From Strix aluco (taxonomy: Eukaryota; Chordata; Aves; Strigiformes; Strigidae), in assembly GCF_031877795.1 (NCBI RefSeq), contig NC_133933.1:28507029-28571028 (forward strand): a stretch of DNA of 64,000 nucleotides, given 5' to 3'. Below, piece after piece: positions 42,201 through 50,000 of this stretch. Made by a program: the position numbers and the translations under genes. Position 1 is the first letter of the stretch. Each line of letters opens with the position of its first letter. The notes beneath the pieces were generated by a model. The model was not told the DNA's origin, did no database searches, and was given only the letters and a program-made list of their open reading frames with translations.

Positions 42201-43850
42201 TCAGCAGACCTTCTAAATAGAGGAACTCTGAAACACCACCCAGTACTGAGAGCAGATTCTCACTAAGCTTTCATCTGTTTAATTTATGAAGCACAGTAGC
42301 AGAAAAGCAAAATACAGAAAGCGGCTGATTTTTCTGTGCACCCATCAATCAACAGTGCATTCACCTAAGTATTTCAACAACTGGATTGTCAATAGAGATT
42401 ATGATTTGGCTGCTGTTGAAAAAGCTTCCAGGAAGTCAAATAAAACAATGCATAAAGCTAAGCAGATTTTGCTATTTTATAGCTACATCCTGTTTTCCAA
42501 AGTTCCATATAGTTTCTAAACTCTACACTGAAATGAGTGTTTGGGTGTGCCTGTAAGTGTGTCAGAGAATATGCACACACACGTATACGTAACAAAGCAA
42601 ATATGCCTATCTCCTGTCACTGGAACTATAGATATATTAGTCAATATTTTAAGCAAATCCACAACTTTGCTTTTGAATACGGCTATTGCAACCTGCTTTC
42701 ACAGTAGTCCACCATATATTCAGTTGTCAACACCTTTAAAAAGTTCAAACAGACATTTTCAGTTACTGTTTTCTGCAGAAAATTACTGGCAGCCTTTTGT
42801 AATTTGTGGCTATTTATGATAAGGTAGCAAAAGCAGAGGGAGGTGAAGTCATTGTAAGGGTTAAACAGCTGGAATCTCAAGAGCCAGAAACAAGGATCAG
42901 GAAGCTGAAACCAGTTCTGGGACAAATTCAGAGTGTTCTCACCACAGAGGTGGCACCTGGGCCATGGAGTGACACCGGTTTCACTATGGTACAGTGTTTA
43001 CATTGTTCAGCTGTTTTCCTGTCTAAAAGGAACTCATTTGGAATGTATAGTACAAAGAAAATCCCCATTGGATGTCTGTTGCACTTTCCTCTGTCATTGC
43101 TCAGTTTTTAGGGCACTGTAGGATTACTGTCCAGTACACGTGCCTGAGACTAGACGGATTTGGATTCACCACAGCTCCACCTGATATTTTTCTTCCTCTA
43201 TTTCAAATATATTAATTTGCATCAATTGTAGGGCACACCAACAAAATTAGTAAGCTGGGTAGCAAGAATGCGTTTCTTCTTTCAGCTCCATCCTTCCCTC
43301 GCGCTGGTCATTACTGGACTGGCAGACTGAGTGATCCTGTGTGAGCCAACAAACATTAGTGAGAGCAGCACTGTACCCAGGAGTGGAACTGCAATGCAAT
43401 TGCAGAGCAGCTTCTGGAGGCTGATGCTTGAGAAAGTAGCACAGGATCATGTTCAATAAATGACATTTCTCCTACTAAGGATTAATTTAAAAAAAAAAAA
43501 TTGTACAAACTCTAGCCAAATGGTAACTGATTAGACTGCAGCTGTCAAGAGAAGCACAGGGGTGTCTCAGCCCTGCCACTGCTGTGCTGTTCCCACGCTC
43601 AGGGAACTCCTGATCATCTCTCCAGTGGTCTCCTGAAGTCAGGACAGGATCTGATCTGGGGGACATTTTAAGTTCTGAGATATGAGAGATCTGTTCAAAC
43701 ATTGGCCCTTAATAATAATCCTGGAAGAGCAACAGCCAAACAAATCTCCTTTCATGAGTCCCTTTCTTTACTAGGTAAAAAGGAGAAGAATAGTTCAAAG
43801 CCTGAAGAAAGAGCTGAACATCACAAACCAACCAGACCCTTCCATCAGCT
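9189..43850 (+). CDS. SPATA7-like protein (probable SPATA7 paralogue), nine exons, 5' and 3' incomplete
   Basis: Exons: 9189-9281, 12255-12302, 26107-26228, 27698-28206, 28310-28478, 29632-29696, 30338-30409, 33127-33184 and 43775-43850. Each has AG/GT borders, and the phases chain without a frameshift or stop for about 404 codons. Compared from memory with human SPATA7, conserved points in order are: HMAAHY...SAK (residues 19-31), AVDSSAP, YKDQQKR (48-54), GDLLDKH (191-197), FTPR.LK (208-213), RYY.P (225-229), EEEYL (337-341) and HIK.KKH (369-375), then a basic/amphipathic helix [18 protein letters not shown]7 is a soluble connecting-cilium protein of photoreceptors that binds RPGRIP1 and RPGR; human mutations cause LCA3 and juvenile retinitis pigmentosa. 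The neighbour CENPF points to a paralogue rather than the SPATA7 orthologue, which sits by PTPN21. The initiator exon and the long acidic C-terminal exon of SPATA7 were not found. Family assignment is strong; paralogue status is inferred from synteny. Confidence 0.88.
9282..12254 (+). other. SPATA7-like intron A-B
   Basis: About 3 kb, AT-rich; no repeat or coding signal recognised. Confidence 0.6.
12255..12302 (+). CDS. SPATA7-like exon B
   Basis: A 48-nt exon between TTAATACAG and GTGAGT. It completes an alanine codon with exon A and reads [16 protein letters not shown], matching the AVDCSVPVSVSTSIK stretch of SPATA7 in both sequence and position. It leaves with one base (T), which becomes tyrosine with exon C. 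The donor lies only 8 bp before a pentanucleotide array. Confidence 0.88.
12311..12380 (+). repeat. (GGTTT)n pentanucleotide array
   Basis: Three TTTTG-type units followed by about ten perfect GGTTT units (12330-12380). It lies in the SPATA7-like intron starting 8 bp after the exon B donor, so the nascent transcript would carry a run of GG doublets next to the 5' splice site. Confidence 0.97.
12848..13387 (+). other. Unassigned 179-codon intronic ORF
   Basis: An open frame in the SPATA7-like intron B-C, unusually long for this base composition. It has an internal duplicated peptide (VSFIHQ twice) from the 24-bp duplication and a basic stretch [12 protein letters not shown]. No family is recognised and no flanking splice-site pair was worked out. 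It could be chance, a decayed repeat or an unlisted exon; I do not call it a gene. Confidence 0.25.
12954..13007 (+). repeat. Perfect 24-bp direct duplication, period 30
   Basis: GTTTAGTTTCCTTCATTCAC plus CAGG occurs at 12954-12977 and again at 12984-13007, separated by six bases. It looks like a local tandem duplication, and it is in frame within the ORF at 12848-13387. Confidence 0.95.
15037..15146 (-). repeat. (ATTCT)n microsatellite grown from a CR1 tail
   Basis: About 20 units of GAATA on the + strand (ATTCT on the -), with two GAATTA variants near the left end. It abuts the 3' terminus of the CR1 copy to its right, whose natural end is repeats of ATTCTRTG. Confidence 0.95.
15147..15413 (-). 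mobile_element. CR1 3' fragment
   Basis: Reverse-oriented CR1 3' end about 265 bp long. The - strand encodes the conserved tail [19 protein letters not shown], then [11 protein letters not shown] and [10 protein letters not shown], followed by the 3' UTR. Truncated on its right at about 15413. In the SPATA7-like intron B-C. Confidence 0.93.
16259..16312 (+). mobile_element. Short degraded CR1 3' tail
   Basis: TCTCTTCCAACC followed by TTCCATGATACTATGAT resembles the last 50 bases of a + strand CR1. Too short and diverged for certainty. Confidence 0.5.
17000..24800. other. Long intronic stretch, SPATA7-like intron B-C
   Basis: Continuation of the 13.8-kb intron 12303-26106. AT-rich, with a short A-run near 23876-23889. 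None of the 60-127 codon ORFs has a recognisable product. No RNA gene seen. Confidence 0.5.
24815..24910. repeat. AT-rich low-complexity tract
   Basis: Alternating TA and ATT runs (ATATATAATATATAAACATA and similar) just upstream of the CR1 insertion at 25028. Local strand opening or slippage is plausible; no gene seen. Confidence 0.7.
25028..25636 (+). mobile_element. CR1 3' fragment with open C-terminal frame
   Basis: Forward CR1 starting at GGCCAATGGCATCCTGG and ending in ATTCTGTGATTCTGTA. It retains the C-terminal part of ORF2 (25061-25552: [65 protein letters not shown]) without a stop, then the 3' UTR and tail. The reverse-transcriptase core is absent. It lies 0.5 kb before SPATA7-like exon C. 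Confidence 0.95.
26107..26228 (+). CDS. SPATA7-like exon C (DQQ-R helix)
   Basis: The acceptor is TTTACATGTACAG and the donor GTATGT at 26229. It encodes [21 protein letters not shown], a charged helical stretch matching SPATA7 YADQQRREKLKKELAQ, and then a serine-rich tail ([14 protein letters not shown]). It ends in phase 0. It sits 13.8 kb after exon B. Confidence 0.9.
26229..27697 (+). other. SPATA7-like intron C-D
   Basis: 1.5 kb, with an A-run (26607-26620); otherwise no signal recognised. Confidence 0.6.
27698..28206 (+). CDS. SPATA7-like exon D (largest exon, GDLLDKH block)
   Basis: 509 nt between CTTACAG and GTACTT, 169 codons plus two bases. The first two-thirds are Ser/Thr/Pro-rich and poorly conserved. 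The last third holds the best match to SPATA7: SGDLLDKHS, then [25 protein letters not shown], with spacing as in SPATA7. If splicing failed at the GTACTT donor the frame would stop 13 codons later, at 28241. Confidence 0.92.
28310..28478 (+). CDS. SPATA7-like exon E
   Basis: The acceptor is TTAATCTTTCAG and the donor GTATGT at 28479. It follows exon D across a 103-bp intron and completes an arginine codon with it. Encodes 56 residues beginning [11 protein letters not shown] and ending GIIGFGS. Sequence similarity to SPATA7 is weak here, so the call rests on splice sites, phase and the open frame. Confidence 0.78.
28479..29631 (+). other. SPATA7-like intron E-F
   Basis: 1.15 kb, AT-rich; nothing recognised. 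Confidence 0.6.
29632..29696 (+). CDS. SPATA7-like exon F
   Basis: 65 nt between TTTGTGGCAG and GTAAGA. It reads [21 protein letters not shown] in the frame set by exon E and leaves two bases that form lysine with exon G. Acidic linker-like composition; weak direct similarity, supported by phase and position just before the EEEYL block. Confidence 0.78.
29697..30337 (+). other. SPATA7-like intron F-G with (AATA)n tract
   Basis: Contains an AATA/ATA-rich low-complexity stretch near 29955-29995. The rest is unremarkable. Confidence 0.7.
30338..30409 (+). CDS. SPATA7-like exon G (EEEYL block)
   Basis: 72 nt between TTTGTGTAG and GTAAGT. Encodes [21 protein letters not shown], matching SPATA7 DEEELLYLSFIEDVTDEILKLG almost position for position. 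It leaves two bases that become glutamate with exon H. Confidence 0.9.
30410..33126 (+). other. SPATA7-like intron G-H
   Basis: 2.7 kb. It ends in a 17-T run (33078-33094) and a second T-rich tract that together form a very strong polypyrimidine tract for exon H. No other feature seen. Confidence 0.6.
33127..33184 (+). CDS. SPATA7-like exon H (HIKxKKH block)
   Basis: 58 nt after a long T-rich tract and TTTTTTTAAG, donor GTGAGT. Encodes [20 protein letters not shown], matching SPATA7 RFLERLFERHIKQNKHLEE. It ends in phase 0. Confidence 0.9.
33185..43774 (+). other. 10.6-kb intron H-I of the SPATA7-like gene
   Basis: No recognisable exon of any gene and no CR1 seen. A 20-A run lies at 36160-36179. 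Segment 37233-37296 has AG/GT borders but breaks the frame. An ORF near 40814-41008 with the peptide [13 protein letters not shown] is unassigned. Confidence 0.5.
36160..36179. repeat. Poly(A) run, 20 bases
   Basis: Uninterrupted A20 with no recognisable retrocopy upstream; probably simple sequence. Confidence 0.9.
43775..43850 (+). CDS. SPATA7-like exon I (candidate)
   Basis: The acceptor is TTTCTTTACTAG and the donor GTAAGG at 43851. It starts in phase 0 as exon H requires. It reads [17 protein letters not shown], comparable with SPATA7 KMRHLLHVLKVDLGCT, which directly follows the HIK block. Leaves one base. If the donor is not used, the frame stops at 43898-43900, giving a short terminal exon. 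It is separated from exon H by 10.6 kb. Confidence 0.7.
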
Positions 43851-46798
43851 GTAAGGGCGCACGGCAAAAGGACGCCAGCATTCCGGCAACATGCTTTTAA
43901 CTTACAACTCTGGGCATTTCGGAGAGCGTTCAAAATTATTTAGGACAGCAAACTAGATTTTATAGCAATTACAATGTAAACCTTGGGCAAACAGGAAAAT
44001 GAAGAACAGATCCAACTAATGCATCTTCCAGGGATGTAACACAGTATCACCATGGCAACAATCAGGTTAGCATGAGAAGAACAATACCAGAGCACCAAAG
44101 ACATTTTTACAGGGACCTTCACAATCAGAATAGAAAGCCAGATACAAGCGTCCTTTCATTTGTTACAGATAGCTGACACTGACAAAATATGTCCTGTGCA
44201 ATCCTCCTACTAGGAATTCTGATGAGGCATTTTGATTTTTTCCTGCTGCATGCTTGATTTACATATAGGTTGGAAATTAAGTTTTCAACACAGCTTTCAA
44301 AACCCTACATGAATTGTGACCTGAAGTCACATCAGTTTGCAATAGGATGTGGAATATTAAGTCCCATTTTCAGGTGACTGAGGTATTAATCTATGTAATT
44401 TCAGAACTCTTGATAATCTTAACCTGTATTAGCCCCTACGCCAAAAAGCTAAGATTAGCTACTACTACAATACATACTTGTTACTGAAAAATAACAGGCG
44501 TTATAATCTTTCAAAATGCAAACATTTCACACTTACTGAAATCTAAAGGCTTATAAAATACAAACATGGCCAAGTAGGAAAATATGTAATTACTAAAGCC
44601 TCAATCTTTTCTTTTAGTGATGATATTTACTTACTTCATTGTAACATAGTTGTTTAAATTTGTCTGGTTAAGATTAGACAGCTTTCTAAAGATAGATGTT
44701 TTTTCCACACTCTCCTCCAAGTGGGACACTTTTCAAGGCATCAGACTAAAATAGAAAAACAATGATTGGGACAAATAAAACACACCAGTTTTGGGTTTTT
44801 TTCTATCATCTACTACCAGTGTGTTTTCACATCCATGCTTCTACCTCAAGAGAATTAATTTTTTTTAATTGCTACAATTCCACACATGATCCCAAAATAA
44901 TTTGAAGATACAAAACCTTATCAGAGATAATTTAACTTTTATGAGCAGCTTTGCTGGTATACTGACAGAAGATGAGGCAATCAAAATGCATCCTTTAAGA
45001 TGGGCCTCTTTCAGTCTTCCTGGAAGATGCCTCTAGGCATCATGCCACAAGGACTGTTTTAATTACCTAATACTTGAGTTAACAAACAACTAGAGATGTT
45101 TAACAAAAAGCCACAAGATCTACTGATCCAACCTCAACCATAGATATATCTAGTTACTGAAGGGTATCTTGTATATAAAGTTTTTGTTCTTTTGAACTAT
45201 ATGGATTATTCTGTTAAGACTCAAGACAAATGCTGAACTTCTTTAAAAATCTTTCAGACTGGTGAGCAGATTATTTATTCTCATAAACTGTGTTCTAACA
45301 GACAATGCTGTAAGCAAGGCAGAATAATGGTGTGTATGAATATGTAAATAGAAAAAACACTCCACTCTGCAAAACTAACTGACTTCAAGCTTCATTAGAG
45401 AAGCACTGGTTATACTTTGAAAGTTCAGCTTGGAACAAAAGTATGGTCTTATTTTAAGTTAAGGAATTTTTTTTCAAAGAGTAGAAAACATCATTACCCA
45501 CATCTTTCTGATAGAAGAGTGACATGAAAAAGCCTCTCCGCTGTGCAACTTGGAGTCTTAAGGCACTACTGCTCATGTACAGTAGCTTGATTTTCCTAAT
45601 ACCTGGCCTGGGTCAGCAAGCATAAGTAATAAGAATTATTGGAAAGTAATTTCTGTTCAGTTGGATAATGAATGATTTAGTTGATGTCACCCTTTTTTCT
45701 TGCACAGAATTGCTCTCTGCTACTGAGCAAACCCAGTTAGACCTTTGAAATCCACAAGTACAAGCTTGTTCTGGTGAGCTTATGTGTAATGTATCATCCT
45801 AAATTCAAGTGCACTATCATGAACTAGATGGAGTTATTTCCTGATATTGATGATACCAGGTGAGTTATCTTCTTTGGGGATATCAAATAGGATTCTTCTT
45901 GAAAAGGGGCTAACTCAGGGCGCTCTATGCAGATTTTTTTTTGATACCTGACCATTTCTCCAACATACCCACTCTCATTACATCAGGTACAAACCTGCAA
46001 CAATTTTCATCTAAAGCAACACATTTAAGGCCAGGCATTGTCAAGGTGAAGGGTGACCTGCAGAGAATCGGCAGACAGCCATTATTGGTAGAGCAAGCAC
46101 AGTTTGTTGTTATGGTGTCCTTCCTGGCCAGATATAGTGCCCACACCCAGCTTCCTGAGGACTACTGGCTGGCCAAGGGCCATTTTGCAGAGGTGAAGAT
46201 TAATGTTGTAAGACCTTCAGCTACGGTCAAAGCCAGAGCGTACTGGGAAGTGCAAAAAGATGAATTGGCAGATGATTAGTTTCAGGGAAAACAGACAGGC
46301 CTCCTTGGGTTTGTTTGGATCAGGTCTCACTCTGCTTTGCACAATGTTATTCCTTCTGGAAGAAGGGATACCAAGACACAGTGCACTGGTCCTGTGCACT
46401 GAATGCATCTTATATCTGGTTTTATATTTGGTTTTGCACTTACAAATGAAGTCACTGCTTCAATAGTGCTTGCCTCATTTTTCCTGGAACCTAATATTTT
46501 TAGATACTTAGGTGAGTTTAGCTTCCATTTGTAAAACAACCTTTGGTACACAGAAAAAAGGCAACAATGAACTACATGCCAACATGTGGTCTGCTTTTTC
46601 CATGGTTTAATTCTTTAACAGATTTATGAAGAATTATTTACAGAAAATTCTACAGAAGATCAATTATATCTGTCATTATCATTCCACAACTTTAAGTGAC
46701 TATTGATATTAGTAAATATTCAAGAACAAGCTCTGCAGAACCCATATATTGTTAATCACTGGATAAGAGAAAATGGTGCCCTCCATATAGTTCTGATA
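43851..46798. other. Gap between convergent SPATA7-like and CENPF genes
   Basis: About 3 kb that should hold the 3' end of the SPATA7-like gene. An AATAAA lies at 44774-44779 (+) and could end a transcript reading through exon I. No last exon resembling the long acidic C-terminus of SPATA7 was found. It contains the ORF at 45941-46279. Confidence 0.5.
45941..46279 (+). other. Unassigned 112-codon ORF between the two genes
   Basis: Open from a TTG codon; ends in VQKDELADD and a TAG. From an internal CATCAG at 45980-45985 it would be in the phase left by exon I of the SPATA7-like gene (T plus GT), so a terminal exon 45986-46279 is formally possible. The protein does not resemble the SPATA7 C-terminus and I recognise no family. 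Low confidence that it is coding. Confidence 0.2.
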
Positions 46799-46804
46799 TT
46801 TATT
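46799..46804 (-). terminator. Likely CENPF poly(A) signal
   Basis: TTTATT on the + strand, AATAAA on the -, 58 bases after the CENPF stop codon. It would give a very short 3' UTR; longer isoforms using signals further left cannot be excluded. Confidence 0.55.
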
Positions 46805-46861
46805 TCACAAACTGGTTTTTGATTGTCAATTATTCTGAATTGTGATTAAGTCCACACAGAT

Positions 46862-47071
46862 TTACTGCACCTTACAATTTTCTTTTTGCTCATCATGCTC
46901 AGGCAGTCCTTGTTCATTTAGAGAATTCTTGGCTTTGTGCATCATACGACTCTCCCTTGTATTATCAGAGGCAGTTTTTGTGGATTGCTTATATGGGCAA
47001 AGTGTTGACCTTGAAGTAGATTTCATTGGTGGAAGAGCTGTCACTGCTTGGGACTGCCGTTCATCATTTAT
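46862..47071 (-). CDS. CENPF: CENPF last coding exon, ends CKVQ
   Basis: Acceptor TTGTCTTTACAG; 69 codons plus TAA at 46862-46864. The C-terminal ENCKVQ is identical to human and is a CaaX box of the type farnesylated in CENP-F, needed for nuclear-envelope and kinetochore association and for timely degradation. The preceding 60 residues (INDERQSQAVTALPP...) show little likeness to the mammalian tail. Confidence 0.96.
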   Translation of the reverse strand: MNDERQSQAVTALPPMKSTSRSTLCPYKQSTKTASDNTRESRMMHKAKNSLNEQGLPEHDEQKENCKVQ

Positions 47072-50000
47072 CTGTAAAGACAAATAAAAATGTCCTATTT
47101 TACTGGTAATGGACAACCGTATTAGGTTCCTGCAGTGCATCAAAATACTTACTCCAAAAGACTAAATATTGGGAATTTGCAAAACACATATACAGACATA
47201 TTGAAAACAGAAAAAATTATTTTGAAGACATTTATCACTTTGAATATACAATACAGTGAGACCTGATATCAATTGTTTTGGTGTGGTGTAATATGGAATA
47301 TCTGCTACACAGCTGGCAAGCTATTTGCTAGGAGCAGAAAAAAGCTATACCAGGAACAGACAATACTCTTAATCTGTTTACTAAAGTACCAGGGACTGTG
47401 TAAAAAGATCTGTATTTCATATTTCACGTAGATATTCTGCAAACATAAAACGTAGTTGTCAATTTTTTTGTTGACATCTGGACAGAAACCACTGCTTTCA
47501 CATTTTAACTGATGTACAAAGCACTCAATTTAAATTCTACATTACATTCACATAGGAAAGTGAATAAATTTGTGTATGAAAATGACAGGGCACATTTTAA
47601 ACACCCTGAGAAATTTGCAACAGTTTGAAATGGGGTGTCTGAAATGAAGTACATAAGTACCTGTCAAAGGGAAGGAAACAAGGTTTATTTCACTTTTAAA
47701 ATAAGACACACTGTTTACTGTATTAATATAAAGCATGAAGCAACACATTTTGATGGTTTCAACAAACATTGAAACAATAGTATGAGCGATTCCTCCAGAA
47801 ATTCCCAGATGTACGTCATCTTGAAATAAGCCACACACATACATCCAGCAATGTCCAAGAAAGAAAGGCACAAATTCCTGGAACTGATGACTTTTGCATA
47901 TTTACACTTGGGGGGAAAAAAAACCAACCCTGAAATCTTGATTTCTCCTATATAGTTGAAGGTAGGGATTAGCTTGTCCTTAGACCTAGACAATACAAGC
48001 TTAGGCAAAGAGAAGGACTGTTTGGAAAATCCCTCCCCCAGTTAAATTAAAAACAATTTATTACTGATTACTTGTTATTTGCTGTAACGTTGACTATGGT
48101 CACCGAGAGCCTACAAGCAGCTTACACCACCATGGCAGGTGATTACTACACAACTTTCTGCAGCTTCCTTTCTTTTTGCACTGCTGAGTTTCTTTACAAG
48201 CAACACCCTCCATTTGTTTCTAAAGTTACAGGAAAACATACATAAATTGGTGTAAATAAAATTTATTGGCATCACTTAATGAAACAGTAATAAAACACAG
48301 ACCTCCAGGCAATGTCTGTAAGAAGCAGCAAATTTTGGCAAGTAGGGTAACTAACCCTTGAAACAACATACACTGATTCAGTGGATTCACTCTCACTTCA
48401 ATACAGATTTCCTATTGCTATAGCTCAGAACAAATTATGGCTCTGATCTGACTCGTCTTCCCAATGGTGCTTGCTGGCCTCAAAACCTATACATCCACCA
48501 AACTATGTGGCTCTTGCCTTTACTTACTTTTGGTATCTTGCCAATATCCTTTATGTGCTAACACAAGATAACTGCATTTAAAAAACCCAAACAAAACCAA
48601 ACCCAAAAGTTGTACTCTTGCTTTATGGCTTCACTTCTGGCTGTGCAGCACACTCCACTGATTGCCAGGAGAATGCTTTTGTGTAACCTGGCAAACGAAG
48701 AATTTTTATCTACTGGCATATTTCTATGGAGCCCTCATGTAAAGAAGTATCAATCTATAATAACTATTCTCTTATTGCTCAGCTTGAGATAGCATGGTTA
48801 AAAACTTCGGAGGAGACTTCAGACAACAAAAGGTTTATTTCTGTCCTAAAGCTGGAACATTTTTCTATAATCTGCAAAGCATTTGCATCAGCTTAGAAAG
48901 AACACCTTATTCTGATGTACTCAAATATTCAGCAGTGTGTCATATTACTGAGAACACTTGCAAAGTTAATGTAAACTTCAGTTACTTTCAAACCTTAACT
49001 CTAGTATTTATTTGCTTTGATAACCTTATAATTTGGTAAGCACTAACATTAAAGTCTACATTCTTTACCATCTAAGTGTTCGCTATTTACGTGTTTAACA
49101 GCCTCTCAAAGATCTGTAGTTATTTTATAGCATCTTGAATCTGGAATTCCAAGAAAAGTTGTTAGCAGAAAACATTAAGCCTCAACTGAGACTCCAAGAG
49201 GTAAATTATTTTGCCATTTTTCCTGTAACCTAAGAAACCACAGCACAAGGAATATCTGCTTTTTAATATCCATTAAAAGAAGTTGAAAATATACCTCTAA
49301 TTTCTGTTTCTCAATGGGTTTCCCTATGGAGTCACAAATTAAAACACAGAAACAATTTGCAGATTGCTAGCATGGTCAAGACCTCTGTCATGTTTTAGTG
49401 ATTCAGTATTTATGATCTTATCTTCACTGTATTGCTGAGAAATGTAAAGAATGATGATATGTCCCCAAACCTACTTGGCAAGATGAATACATTTAGTAAA
49501 TGTGTTAGTTTTCCCGATGACTTTCATACCCAGATAATTTTTTATAGTTACCTTTTGTGGTTTGCTGCCACCAGGTGTTGAACAGGAGAGCTCACCAAGA
49601 TTATCTGGTCCGGATTTTCGTACATCTTCTGTAGGCAAAGATGATTTCTCACTTGAGGAAGCCAGATGAGGACTGGTTCTTAGATTTAGGGTTGTTCTAC
49701 GTAGGATGTAAGGGCTAACCTTTCCAGTGGGGATATCAGCAAACCCTGAAAAATACACAGCTTCTATTAAAAACAGCTAAATAAGCTACACTTTCTCAAA
49801 CAGATCTCATCTTTTTTCACAACAGGGATAAAAATAACTGATTAAAATAAATAATTTGTTCTGTTGAAGAAAGTGGATCAAAGAGATTGCTAAACAGATC
49901 TTGTGTATTCCAAAATTCATATTGCAAGCCCTGGAAACTGCAGACAAGGTACAACAGTAATTCTATAGCAAAGTTTTTCAAACAAGTGTTTGGTCTTTTT

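Noticed and set aside
45835-45880. Short segment MELFPDIDDT followed by a GTGAGT donor as a SPATA7-like exon
   Set aside because: Joining it to exon I in the required phase hits a stop codon within a few codons.
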